A stretch of 64,000 nucleotides of DNA, taken from the NCBI GenBank assembly GCA_900472605.1, contig UCJD01000012.1:248001-312000 (forward strand), in the 5' to 3' direction. The notes beneath the pieces were generated by a model. That model ran no database searches and was not told the origin of the DNA. It saw nothing but the letters and a program-made list of their open reading frames with translations. The position numbers and the translations under genes are program-made. The stretch is from Hyphomicrobiales bacterium (GTDB lineage Bacteria > Pseudomonadota > Alphaproteobacteria > Rhizobiales > Rhizobiaceae). Each line of letters starts with the position of its first letter. The first letter of the stretch is position 1. This document shows positions 26,795 through 34,902 of this stretch, one piece after another.

Positions 26795-27568
26795 ATGCCG
26801 GCGGGGAGAATGGACGTGGATGAAGCAAACGGTGCGCCGGCAACCCCGGCGCCGAAGCCGGAGCGCGGCAAGCCCATGAAACTGGTGGACCGTGTGTTCG
26901 ATCAGTTGCAGGAGCGTATTCGTGCCGGAAACTATCCGCCGGATTCAAGGCTGCCCGGCGAGCACGAGCTCGCGTCCATGCTTGGTGTTTCCCGGCCGAT
27001 CGTGCGTGATGCGCTGGCCAAGCTGCGCGATCAGGGCATGGTCTACGCGCGGCAGGGCGCCGGAACCTTCGTCAGCGCCAACAGCTCGCCGACGACGCAT
27101 CTCTCCTACTCGCCGGTCAAGACGATCGCGGACATCCAGCGCTGCTACGAATTCCGCCTGACGATCGAGCCGGCGGCCGCCTACTTCGCGGCCAAGCGCC
27201 GCGACGAGGCGGCGATCCAGAAAATCGCGTCGGCGCTTGCCGATCTCCGCGAGGCGACCAGCCACCAGCTGCACCGGACCGACGCGGATTTCAATTTCCA
27301 CCGCGCCGTGACCGAGGCCGCCAACAATCATTATTACACCGCCTCGATCGATGCGCTCAAAGCCCATATCGCTGTCGGCATGCATCTCCACGGTCTGTCC
27401 TTGCTGGGACCGAGACCCGGACTGGAGCAGGTCTTCCAGGAGCACAACACCATCTACAAGGCGATCGCCGAAGGCCGGGCGGAAGAGGCCCGCGACCTGA
27501 TGCAGTCGCATCTCGAAGGCTCTCGCGATCGTCTGTTCGAGGGCAGGGCGCTCGACCTTTCCTTCTGA
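26795..27568 (+). CDS. GntR/FadR-family (FCD) transcriptional regulator
   Basis: A 257-residue regulator. An N-terminal winged helix (residues about 30-98: Leu-Pro-Gly-Glu-His-Glu-Leu-Ala-Ser-Met-Leu-Gly-Val-Ser-Arg-Pro-Ile-Val-Arg-Asp-Ala) is followed by an all-helical FCD ligand domain with conserved Asp and His residues (Asp-Phe-Asn-Phe-His-Arg-Ala, His-Asn-Thr-Ile). Such proteins sense organic acids or sugar acids. ATG 26795 begins an odd proline-rich leader; ATG 26810, right after GGGGAGA, is an alternative. It sits 4 bases behind the kinase, so it is likely the regulator of the region, and the three related 15-bp sites at 17318, 19807 and 19915 are its best candidate operators. Confidence 0.9.
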   Translation: MPAGRMDVDEANGAPATPAPKPERGKPMKLVDRVFDQLQERIRAGNYPPDSRLPGEHELASMLGVSRPIVRDALAKLRDQGMVYARQGAGTFVSANSSPTTHLSYSPVKTIADIQRCYEFRLTIEPAAAYFAAKRRDEAAIQKIASALADLREATSHQLHRTDADFNFHRAVTEAANNHYYTASIDALKAHIAVGMHLHGLSLLGPRPGLEQVFQEHNTIYKAIAEGRAEEARDLMQSHLEGSRDRLFEGRALDLSF

Positions 27569-27647
27569 TGCTTTTGGGCGCCGGATGGCTTATCGTCGCA
27601 GCGGTGGCGGCATCGCCACCTCTCTGTGAAAGGTTGTCAGGTCTTAA

Positions 27648-28835
27648 TCAGGTCGGCGGCGCGCCGAGCGCGTGCAGGATACCCCGAAGCTCGGCGAGCC
27701 CTCTCAAGCGACCGATCGCCGGATAGCCCGGCGTCGTGGTCTTGGTGAGGTCGTCGAGCATGCGGTGGCCGTGGTCCGAGCGGAAAACGATCGTCTCATC
27801 GGCCGTGCGTTTGCGGTCCTCCGCGACGAGTTCCTTCAGTGCCGCGACCATGTCGACATCGCCTTCGAGGTGAGCGCTTTCATGGAAGCTGCGACCGTCA
27901 CCTTCGCGTTTGGTCGCGCGAAGATGTGCGAAATGAATGCGGGAGGCGAAACGCCGTGCGATGGCGGGCAAGTCGTTGTCGTCTCTTACGCCGAGGCTTC
28001 CGGTGCAGTAGCACATGCCGTTCGCCGGCGATGGGACCGCATGAAACAACGCTGCATAATCCTCGGCGGTTGACGCGATGCGCGGCAGGCCGAACAGCGA
28101 GCGCGGCGGGTCGTCGGGGTGAAGCGTCAGCTTGACGCCACGGGCTTCGGCCACCGGCGCCACCGTCTCCAGAAACTCGATGAGATGCTGACGTAGCCGC
28201 GCAGCGTCGATGCCGGCATAAGCGGCGAGACGGTCGCGAAACTCCGGAATGGTCAGCGGCTCGGTGGTCGATCCCGGCAATGCCGAGGTGATGTTGCGGG
28301 TGATGTCGGCGATGTCGCTCTCCGACATCGCCTCGAAGACCGCGCGGGCGCGGGCCTTATCGTCCGGGGAGTAGGCCGCATCGGCGCCGTCGCGCTGAAG
28401 AATGAAGAGATCGAAGGCGGCGAACTTCTCGTGGTCGAAACGCATCGCCGTCGCGCCGGTGTCGATTTCGTGGTCGAGATCGGTGCGGGTCCAGTCGACA
28501 ACAGGCATGAAGTTGTAGCAGACGATGGGTATGCCGCAGGCGGCGACCGCTTCAAGGCTTGCGATCCAGGCTTCGATCTCCGCCTTCGCCTGCCCACCCT
28601 TGCGCTTGACGGCATCGGGAATGGGAATGCTCTCGACCACGGACCAGGTGAGCGGCGAACGCCCCGATGGCGTCGTCTCGATCATCGTCTGGCGCTCGCG
28701 CACCTCGTTTTCAGTCCATGCGCGGCCGATCGGCACCTGGTGCAGCGATGACACGATATTGGTCGCTCCGGTCTGCCTGACCTCGTCGAGCGCGACCGGC
28801 GCATCCGGTCCGAACCATCTCCAACCCTGCCGCAT
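27648..28835 (-). CDS. uxuA: mannonate dehydratase
   Basis: A 395-residue UxuA that dehydrates D-mannonate to 2-keto-3-deoxygluconate in hexuronate catabolism. Family marks are Met-Arg-Gln-Gly-Trp-Arg-Trp-Phe-Gly-Pro at the N-terminus, Cys-Tyr-Asn-Phe-Met-Pro-Val-Val-Asp-Trp-Thr-Arg-Thr-Asp, His-Pro-Asp-Asp-Pro-Pro, Gly-Met-Cys-Tyr-Cys-Thr-Gly-Ser-Leu-Gly and the C-terminal Arg-Ser-Asp-His-Gly-His. Length is normal. It follows a GntR regulator on the same strand by 43 bases. Genes for the uronate isomerase and fructuronate reductase are not in the window. Confidence 0.95.
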   Translation of the reverse strand: MRQGWRWFGPDAPVALDEVRQTGATNIVSSLHQVPIGRAWTENEVRERQTMIETTPSGRSPLTWSVVESIPIPDAVKRKGGQAKAEIEAWIASLEAVAACGIPIVCYNFMPVVDWTRTDLDHEIDTGATAMRFDHEKFAAFDLFILQRDGADAAYSPDDKARARAVFEAMSESDIADITRNITSALPGSTTEPLTIPEFRDRLAAYAGIDAARLRQHLIEFLETVAPVAEARGVKLTLHPDDPPRSLFGLPRIASTAEDYAALFHAVPSPANGMCYCTGSLGVRDDNDLPAIARRFASRIHFAHLRATKREGDGRSFHESAHLEGDVDMVAALKELVAEDRKRTADETIVFRSDHGHRMLDDLTKTTTPGYPAIGRLRGLAELRGILHALGAPPT

Positions 28836-28878
28836 CTGTTTCCTCCTTCAATGCCTTTTGTTTTGGTGTTGCTGTTCG

Positions 28879-29601
28879 TCAGCAGAAATAGTCGGGGTAG
28901 CGGGTGCGCAGCTCCGCCACATCGGGGATGACCGCGCTCAGATGATGCGTCATCGCCGCGCGCGCGGCATCCACGTCATGCGCGGCGATCGTGTCGCGGA
29001 TTATCGCGTGCTCGCCGACCACATTCTCCATGCGGCCGAGAACCGGTAGCGTCAGCCGTCTGGCACGGTCGATCTGGACCTTGACGGATTTGAGGATCCC
29101 CCAGATGCCGGGATATCCGGCAATCTGGGCGATCGCCTCGTGAAAGGCCTCATCCTCTTCATGAAAGCCGGAGGTGTCACCCAGAATGGATAGCGCCCGC
29201 TGCCGGGTGATGATGGCGTCGAGACGAGAAAGATCGTACGGCGAGGCGATCTCCGCGGCGCGCTCGACCGTCGTTCCCTCCAGCGCCTTGCGCACCACGA
29301 CGGCCTCTGGGATCGCCGATACCGGCACGCGCGACACGACGGTGCCGGATTGCGGATAGATATCGACCAGCCCGCCTTCCGAGAGCCGTAGCAGGGCCTC
29401 GCGAACGGGCGTCCGGCTGACCGCGAAATCCTCGGCGATGCGCTTTTCCTGCAGCGCCATGCCGGGCGGCATCTTCAGGGAGACGATGTCGTTGTAAAGC
29501 CGGTCGAAAATGGCGTCCGCCGTCGTCACGCGCCGCAGCTTTGTCGGCCGCTCGGCATCGGCCGAAAGGCCGGGAATTGCGGTGGCGGCGGCTGGATGCA
29601 T
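28879..29601 (-). CDS. GntR-family (FCD) transcriptional regulator, UxuR-like role
   Basis: A 240-residue FCD-type GntR regulator. The DNA-binding domain lies at residues about 25-95 (Arg-Ile-Ala-Glu-Asp-Phe-Ala-Val-Ser-Arg-Thr-Pro-Val-Arg-Glu-Ala-Leu), the FCD domain at 100-230 (His-Glu-Glu-Asp-Glu-Ala-Phe-His-Glu-Ala-Ile and Glu-His-Ala-Ile-Ile). ATG 29601 is chosen, because longer starts have no family similarity and run across the promoter region. It is upstream of uxuA and divergent from a PotD-type ABC operon, and so probably controls both. A palindrome at 29631-29640 is a candidate operator. Confidence 0.9.
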   Translation of the reverse strand: MHPAAATAIPGLSADAERPTKLRRVTTADAIFDRLYNDIVSLKMPPGMALQEKRIAEDFAVSRTPVREALLRLSEGGLVDIYPQSGTVVSRVPVSAIPEAVVVRKALEGTTVERAAEIASPYDLSRLDAIITRQRALSILGDTSGFHEEDEAFHEAIAQIAGYPGIWGILKSVKVQIDRARRLTLPVLGRMENVVGEHAIIRDTIAAHDVDAARAAMTHHLSAVIPDVAELRTRYPDYFC

Positions 29602-29630
29602 GAAAGGCCCTAACGTTGACTTGCGTGTGC

Positions 29631-29640
29631 ATACTAGTAT
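29631..29640. promoter_or_regulatory. candidate operator of the UxuR-like GntR regulator
   Basis: ATACTAGTAT is a perfect 10-base palindrome 30 bases upstream of the GntR start codon and within the 212-base divergent region shared with the ABC operon at 29814. It differs from the 15-bp sites near 17.3 and 19.8 kb, which fits two separate regulators. Function is inferred from position and symmetry. Confidence 0.4.
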
Positions 29641-29813
29641 ATCAATTCTACATGGCTGCCAAGATACACCGCGGAGGAACGGTGTTTCTGGCAGGGAATT
29701 CAGGAGGTTCCAAACAAAGCCGGCCAGACAATCCGACCGCATAAATGGATCAGGATACGCGCGTGCACGGCAATGTTGTGCTCTGTGCGGCCAAAAGAGG
29801 AGGAGAGAACAGC

Positions 29814-30989
29814 ATGAAATTTACCCGCAGAACATTCGTCGGAACCGCAGCGAGCGCTGCCGTTGCCGCCATGCTTCCCGTCAAGGTCTGGGCGCAGGCC
29901 AAGAAGCCCGCAAGCCCCGTGACCATCACCATCGCCGACGTCGCCGGCAATCTGGCGCTGACGCAAGGCATGTTCGAAGCCTATGCATCCGAGAAAGCCG
30001 ACTGGGTTTCGAACTTCGCCTTCACAAAGGCGCCGGCCCCTGAACTTCCCGGCAAGATCAAGGCGCAGCAGGCAGCCGGAAAGGTCGATATCGACCTTGT
30101 GCTGACAGGTACGGACGCGCTGTCCGCCGGCCTGGACCAAGGCCTCTGGCTGGATCTGTCCGCGCACAAGGCCGACCTGCCCGACATCGAAAAGATCCTG
30201 CAGCCGCAGGCGTTCAAGATGCAGGCGCTCGCCAAGGATCAAGGCATCGTCATCACCTACTATCCCTCGGGCCCGCTGATCGAATACATGCCCGACAAGG
30301 TCGCCGCGCCGCCGAAGTCTGCGCCGGAACTGCTGGAATGGGCGAAAGCCAACAAGAACAAGTTCATCTACGCGCGCCCTGCCAATTCCGGCCCCGGCCG
30401 CACCTTCCTCATGGGCCTGCCCTATCTGCTTGGTGACAGCGATCCGCGCGATCCGGTCAAGGGCTGGGACAAGACCTGGGAATATCTGGCAGCACTTGGC
30501 GAGCACATCGAATATTATCCGACCGGCACCGGCCAGGTGATGAAGGAGCTCGGCGAGGGGACGCGTGACATCGTCGTTTCCACCACCGGCTGGGACATCA
30601 ATCCGCGTGCACTCGGCATCGTTCCCGCCGAAGCGAAGGTGCAGAAGCTGGAAGGCTTCCACTGGGTGACGGATGCGCACTATGCCGTTATCCCCAAGGG
30701 CGTCTCCGACGAGAAGATCGCTGTGCTGATCGACGTCTTGAACTACATTCTGCAGCCCAAGCAGCAGGCGATCGCCTATGACGCCGGCTACTTCTATCCC
30801 GGTCCGGCCGTCAAGGACGTGACGATCGAGATGGCGCCGCAGGAAAGCCAGGACACGATCAAGGAGTTCGGCCGGCCCGAATATGCCGACTGGATTGCCA
30901 ACAATCCGCTGGAAGTGCCGCTCGAGCCGAAGCAGCTCGTCGAGGCCTTCCGGATATGGGACGAAAAGATCGGCGCCAAGAAGGGCTGA
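29814..30989 (+). CDS. ABC transporter substrate-binding protein, PotD-like
   Basis: A 391-residue periplasmic binding protein of the spermidine/putrescine-type extracellular solute-binding group. ATG 29814 follows an AGGAGGAG site and begins a twin-arginine-like signal (Thr-Arg-Arg-Thr-Phe-Val) with cleavage after Trp-Ala-Gln-Ala near residue 26. The mature protein shows hinge-type blocks such as Thr-Tyr-Tyr-Pro-Ser-Gly-Pro-Leu-Ile-Glu-Tyr. Divergence from the UxuR-like regulator suggests a uronate or sugar-acid ligand rather than polyamines, but that is inference. Confidence 0.88.
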   Translation: MKFTRRTFVGTAASAAVAAMLPVKVWAQAKKPASPVTITIADVAGNLALTQGMFEAYASEKADWVSNFAFTKAPAPELPGKIKAQQAAGKVDIDLVLTGTDALSAGLDQGLWLDLSAHKADLPDIEKILQPQAFKMQALAKDQGIVITYYPSGPLIEYMPDKVAAPPKSAPELLEWAKANKNKFIYARPANSGPGRTFLMGLPYLLGDSDPRDPVKGWDKTWEYLAALGEHIEYYPTGTGQVMKELGEGTRDIVVSTTGWDINPRALGIVPAEAKVQKLEGFHWVTDAHYAVIPKGVSDEKIAVLIDVLNYILQPKQQAIAYDAGYFYPGPAVKDVTIEMAPQESQDTIKEFGRPEYADWIANNPLEVPLEPKQLVEAFRIWDEKIGAKKG

Positions 30990-31046
30990 TCCCTGACATC
31001 GCCGGCGCCGGCTGCGACAGCCGGTGCCGGCCGTTTCGATCCTGAC

Positions 31047-32144
31047 ATGGAGAGTGGTTTGAACTCGGTAGCGAATACGGTGGCCTCCTGGCGCGGCACC
31101 GCGCGTCTTGAACTCGATGGGCTCAGCCGCTCCTTCGGCGCCTACAACGCGCTCGATGGCATCGATCTAGCAATCGAGCCCGGTGAGTTCGTGGCGCTGC
31201 TCGGCCCCTCCGGCTGCGGCAAGTCCACGGCGCTCAATTGTATCGCAGGCCTCTTGGGGTTGTCCGGCGGGGAGATTCGTCTGGGCGGAAAGCGCATCGA
31301 CCAGCTCGAGCCCGAACGTCGAGGGTTCGGGATGGTGTTTCAGAGCTACGCGCTCTTTCCGCATATGACCGTGCGCAAGAATGTCGGCTTCGGCCTCACC
31401 ATGCAGGGCATCAAGGGACCGGAAGCGGACAAGCGGATCAACGACGCTTTGGCGCTGGTGCGCCTGGAAAGCCAGGCGGACAAACTGCCCGGGCAGCTCT
31501 CCGGCGGGCAGCAGCAGCGCGTAGCAATCGCCCGCGCCATCGTCATTCGTCCGCCAATTGTCCTCATGGACGAACCCTTGTCCAATCTCGACGCCAAGCT
31601 TCGCCTGGAGATGCGCGCCGAAATCCGCGGCATCCACGATCAGATCGGCTCGACGACCATCTATGTCACGCACGACCAGGACGAGGCGCTGTCGCTGGCC
31701 GACCGGATCGTCGTCATGAGCCAGGGACACATCGAGCAAATCGGTTCGCCGCAAGATCTTTATCAGCGGCCGGTCAATGTCGGCGTTGCCGACTTCATGG
31801 GGTTTCGGACCCGCGTCCCCGGCAAGATCGTGTCGGTCTCGGGGGAGGAGGCCGAGATCGATGTCGCGGGAGCACGCATCACCGGCACGATGCGCACGCC
31901 GCTCAAGACCGGCGACGCCGCAATCCTTTCGGTACGCCCCGAGGATCTGGTGGCTGCCGACGAGGGGATTGCCGCGACCGTATCGAGCATGGAATATCGC
32001 GGACGCGCCTTCTTCGGGATGGCGCGCTCCGCTGACGGATCGGACCTCTACTTCCGGGCCGACGACGCGCTGCCGCGTGGAACGGCAACGCGGCTGAAGC
32101 CGATCGCGGGCAGGGCGCTCCTGTTTGGGGATAGCGCTCGATGA
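31047..32144 (+). CDS. ABC ATPase, PotA/UgpC type
   Basis: A 365-residue ATPase. Walker A (Gly-Pro-Ser-Gly-Cys-Gly-Lys-Ser-Thr) lies near residue 53, signature Leu-Ser-Gly-Gly-Gln-Gln-Gln-Arg near 151, Walker B Ile-Val-Leu-Met-Asp-Glu-Pro near 171 and the switch His in Val-Thr-His-Asp-Gln near 208. A TOBE domain fills the C-terminus. The start is uncertain: ATG 31047, or TTG 31059, which has GGAGAG just upstream. Its stop overlaps the first permease start by 4 bases. Confidence 0.94.
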   Translation: MESGLNSVANTVASWRGTARLELDGLSRSFGAYNALDGIDLAIEPGEFVALLGPSGCGKSTALNCIAGLLGLSGGEIRLGGKRIDQLEPERRGFGMVFQSYALFPHMTVRKNVGFGLTMQGIKGPEADKRINDALALVRLESQADKLPGQLSGGQQQRVAIARAIVIRPPIVLMDEPLSNLDAKLRLEMRAEIRGIHDQIGSTTIYVTHDQDEALSLADRIVVMSQGHIEQIGSPQDLYQRPVNVGVADFMGFRTRVPGKIVSVSGEEAEIDVAGARITGTMRTPLKTGDAAILSVRPEDLVAADEGIAATVSSMEYRGRAFFGMARSADGSDLYFRADDALPRGTATRLKPIAGRALLFGDSAR

Positions 32145-33019
32145 GCGCGCCATCGCTGCGAACGCGGTTGGCCGCCCGGGGCTTCGACGGCACCACCATG
32201 CTGATCCTCCCCGGTCTCGGCTTCATGATCGCGCTGTTCGTCTATCCGTTTCTCTACGGCGTCGTGGATTCGCTGACGCCCAAGGATGGCGCGTGGTATG
32301 CCAATTATGCCAAGTTCTCCAGCGATCCCTTCCAGTACAACACCATCGGCGCAACGCTCTGGCTGGCGCTGCCGGTGACGATCATCAATCTCGCCTTCGC
32401 CGTGCCGGTTGCCTTCCGTGTTCGGCTCATGCACCGGCAGCGTCTGCTGACGACCATCCTCGTGCTGCCCATCACGCTTGGCACGGTTTTCGTCGCCGAC
32501 GGCTTGCTGACGTTTCTCGGACCACGCGGCTGGTTCAACCACACGCTTCTCATGATCGGTATCATCGACAATCCGATCAAGCTGACCAACAACTACTGGG
32601 GCGTCTTCGCATCGCTCTTGATCACCGGCTTTCCCTTCGCCTTCCTGCTGACGCTGTCTTATATCACGGGCATCGACCCGGCGATCGAACAGGCAGCCGC
32701 CACGCTTGGGGCCGGCCCGAGGCAGCGTTTCATGCGCGTCTTCCTGCCGCTATTGGTGCCGGGGCTCGCGGTGACCTTCTGCCTTGCCTTCGTTCAGGCG
32801 TTCGCCGTGTTTCCGTCCGCAGTGTTGCTGGGCGCGCCGGCCGGCCCGACCCGGGTCATCTCGATCGCCGCCTATCAGGCCGCGTTCGAGCAATATGATC
32901 ACTCGCTGGGCTCTGCGATCGCGCTCGTCATGGGCGGCGTCGAGCTGGCTGTGGTGCTGGCCGTTCTCGGCGCACGCTCATTCTTCTACCGCGGCCCCGC
33001 CGGCGGCACGAAAGGCTGA
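32141..33019 (+). CDS. ABC permease, PotB-like
   Basis: A 292-residue inner-membrane permease with about six helices. A cytoplasmic N-terminus is followed by a helix with Leu-Ile-Leu-Pro-Gly-Leu-Gly-Phe. The ATPase-docking EAA loop is Ile-Glu-Gln-Ala-Ala-Ala-Thr-Leu-Gly-Ala-Gly near residue 185. The ATG overlaps the ATPase stop (ATGA). It is one half of the channel with the next gene, 2 bases downstream. Confidence 0.92.
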   Translation: MSAPSLRTRLAARGFDGTTMLILPGLGFMIALFVYPFLYGVVDSLTPKDGAWYANYAKFSSDPFQYNTIGATLWLALPVTIINLAFAVPVAFRVRLMHRQRLLTTILVLPITLGTVFVADGLLTFLGPRGWFNHTLLMIGIIDNPIKLTNNYWGVFASLLITGFPFAFLLTLSYITGIDPAIEQAAATLGAGPRQRFMRVFLPLLVPGLAVTFCLAFVQAFAVFPSAVLLGAPAGPTRVISIAAYQAAFEQYDHSLGSAIALVMGGVELAVVLAVLGARSFFYRGPAGGTKG

Positions 33020-33021
33020 CC

Positions 33022-33864
33022 ATGATCCGCGACCAAGGCCTCACTTCGAAGATCTGGCGTTTTGCGATCTGGGCGCTGGCCACGCTCTTCGTCCTCAATC
33101 TGCTGGCAGTCATCGCAGCCGTCGTCGTCAACTCGTTCGCGACACGATGGCTCGGCACATGGCTGCCGGCTGGCTGGACGACCAAGTGGTATTTCAGCGC
33201 CTGGAAGGAATTCCAGCTCTCCAGCGTCGTCCTCGTCACCTTCGAGATCGTCTTCACCGTGGTCATCATCTCGGGCATTCTCGGCGTGATGACCGCCTAT
33301 GCACTGGCGCGCCGCGACTTCGCTGGCAAGCGCGTGGTCATTCTGCTCTTCCTTCTGCCCCTGCTCATTCCGCCGCTGACCTACGGCATCCCGCTTGCGA
33401 CGGTGCTCTATCAACTCGGTCTCGGTGGAACGTTCTGGGGCGTCGTTCTCATCAACGTCGTGCCGTCGCTTCCCTTCGTGGTGCTGGTGATGATCCCCTT
33501 CATCGAGCAGATCGACCCGCGCATCGAAGCCGCCGCCCGTGTCTTCGGCGCGGGCACCGCCAGCCTGTTCCTGCGCATCCTGCTGCCGCTGTTGTTGCCC
33601 GGCATGCTGGCAGCGCTGCTTCTGGTGCTGGTGCGCACCATCGCGATGTTCGAGCTCACGTTCCTCATCGCCGGGCCGACCACGCAGACCCTCGTCGTCT
33701 CGCTTTATTACGCGGTGTTTGCTTCCGGCGTGCGGGCTGGTCAGTCGATCGATGCCATGGCCGTCGTCTATATGGTGACGACCCTGTTCTGGCTGGTGAT
33801 CGCGCTGCAATTCGTCAACCCGACGCAGATCGTCGCAAGGGCGAAGCAGCAGCCCGCGCACTAG
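33022..33864 (+). CDS. ABC permease, PotC-like
   Basis: A 280-residue inner-membrane permease with six predicted helices and the EAA loop Ile-Glu-Ala-Ala-Ala-Arg-Val-Phe-Gly-Ala-Gly near residue 173. It completes the importer that starts at 29814. The operon probably ends here, since the next gene follows after 132 bases holding a strong palindrome. Confidence 0.92.
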   Translation: MIRDQGLTSKIWRFAIWALATLFVLNLLAVIAAVVVNSFATRWLGTWLPAGWTTKWYFSAWKEFQLSSVVLVTFEIVFTVVIISGILGVMTAYALARRDFAGKRVVILLFLLPLLIPPLTYGIPLATVLYQLGLGGTFWGVVLINVVPSLPFVVLVMIPFIEQIDPRIEAAARVFGAGTASLFLRILLPLLLPGMLAALLLVLVRTIAMFELTFLIAGPTTQTLVVSLYYAVFASGVRAGQSIDAMAVVYMVTTLFWLVIALQFVNPTQIVARAKQQPAH

Positions 33865-33891
33865 CGAAGCGCACGCCCCGCAGTTTTACTG

Positions 33892-33907
33892 TTTCTGTTA
33901 ACAGAAA
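33892..33907. promoter_or_regulatory. perfect 16-bp palindrome downstream of the ABC operon
   Basis: TTTCTGTTAACAGAAA is perfectly symmetric, begins 27 bases after the permease stop, and is flanked by TTTTACTG and AACTTATT. Without a loop it is a poor hairpin terminator, so a dimeric-regulator site for the small gene at 33997 is more plausible. The regulator is unknown. Confidence 0.4.
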
Positions 33908-33996
33908 ACTTATTGGGTAGGGCCGGTGTTCTTGACTATCGGCAGCTGGCTGCCAAGTATTGTCGGCGTGGCGGTCATTTCTTGAGGAATTTGATC

Positions 33997-34212
33997 ATGG
34001 CGCAGTACAAAGAGACCAACCGCTTTCACTGTGAGAGCAGTTCCGGCGCGCATTATGTTGTTATCGAGCAGATCCTGACATCGCGTTTGGCGCTTGATGT
34101 CGGCGCGAGCCCGCGCACCGATTACGTTACCGACACCGGCGAGATCGCCGAGAGGCTGGATGACGACACCTTCCTTCTGCTTCTATCGGCGGAAGTCCTG
34201 CACGTCGCCTGA
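33997..34212 (+). CDS. small protein of unknown function (71 aa)
   Basis: A 71-residue acidic protein beginning Met-Ala-Gln-Tyr-Lys-Glu-Thr-Asn, with a GAGGA site 9 bases upstream of ATG 33997. There is no signal peptide or membrane segment, one Cys, and an acidic second half ending in Leu-Leu-Leu-Leu-Ser-Ala-Glu-Val. I do not recognise the family. Coding is supported by the ribosome site and a compact, soluble-looking composition. It stands alone between the ABC operon and recX. Confidence 0.6.
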   Translation: MAQYKETNRFHCESSSGAHYVVIEQILTSRLALDVGASPRTDYVTDTGEIAERLDDDTFLLLLSAEVLHVA

Positions 34213-34311
34213 GGCGGGGTGAGGCAGGAGAGTGCTGGAAATCCCGGCCGGATGGCTTTAACTGGCGGAAACGACCTGCTCCGGGCGATTCCGTGAGCGA
34301 TCCGGAACGCC

Positions 34312-34863
34312 ATGGCCGACGAAGACACGCAATCCGATACACCCACCAGCCGCATGCAAAGCTGGGCGCGCAACTCGACCATCTACCGCTTGGGACGGCA
34401 GATGATGACCGAGAAGCAGCTGGCCGATGCGATTTCGCGCAAGGCCAGGCAAAAATTCGAGGACATATCCGAAGCCCAGGTCAAGGCGCTCGCCGATCTC
34501 GCCGTCAAGTTCGGCTACGAACAGGGCGGGTTGAACGATGTCGCCTACGCCGAGATCAGCGTGCGCTCAGGCGTGCGCAGCGGCCGCTCGAAGCGGATCA
34601 TGGCGCAGAAACTCGCAATCAAAGGCATCGACCGCGAAACAGCCGTCATTGCTCTTGAGGAGAGCGACGATCTCGTGGCCGCGATCAATTTCGCCCGCAA
34701 ACGCGCCTTCGGCCCGTTTAGACGGGTAGAGGCCGACGAGAAGCGCTACAACAAGGAAATGTCGGCCTTCGCCCGCAACGGCTTCGGTTTCGAATTGGGA
34801 CGCTCCGTTCTCGGCATGAGCCGCGATGAAGCGGAGACCGTACTGGACGAGCGGCGATCGTAG
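34312..34863 (+). CDS. recX: RecX-family recombination regulator
   Basis: A 183-residue RecX-type protein made of three-helix repeats. Typical patterns are Tyr-Arg-Leu-Gly-Arg-Gln-Met-Met-Thr-Glu-Lys-Gln-Leu near residue 25, Gly-Gly-Leu-Asn-Asp-Val-Ala-Tyr-Ala near 72, Lys-Gly-Ile-Asp-Arg-Glu-Thr-Ala near 103 and a C-terminal Phe-Ala-Arg-Asn-Gly-Phe. RecX inhibits RecA filament formation. Unlike in many bacteria, recA is not adjacent. It converges on lpdV 39 bases away. Confidence 0.88.
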   Translation: MADEDTQSDTPTSRMQSWARNSTIYRLGRQMMTEKQLADAISRKARQKFEDISEAQVKALADLAVKFGYEQGGLNDVAYAEISVRSGVRSGRSKRIMAQKLAIKGIDRETAVIALEESDDLVAAINFARKRAFGPFRRVEADEKRYNKEMSAFARNGFGFELGRSVLGMSRDEAETVLDERRS

Positions 34864-34869
34864 ACGCTG

Positions 34870-34899
34870 GCGGCACCGCCCCAATTTCGGCCGTGCCGC
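34870..34899. terminator. possible shared terminator between recX and lpdV
   Basis: GCGGCAC (34870-34876) pairs with GTGCCGC (34893-34899), and after one mismatch GCC pairs with GGC, leaving the loop CCAATTTC. It fills the whole gap between two convergent genes. There is no T-run on either side, so it is a weak candidate. Confidence 0.4.
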
Positions 34900-34902
34900 G
34901 CC

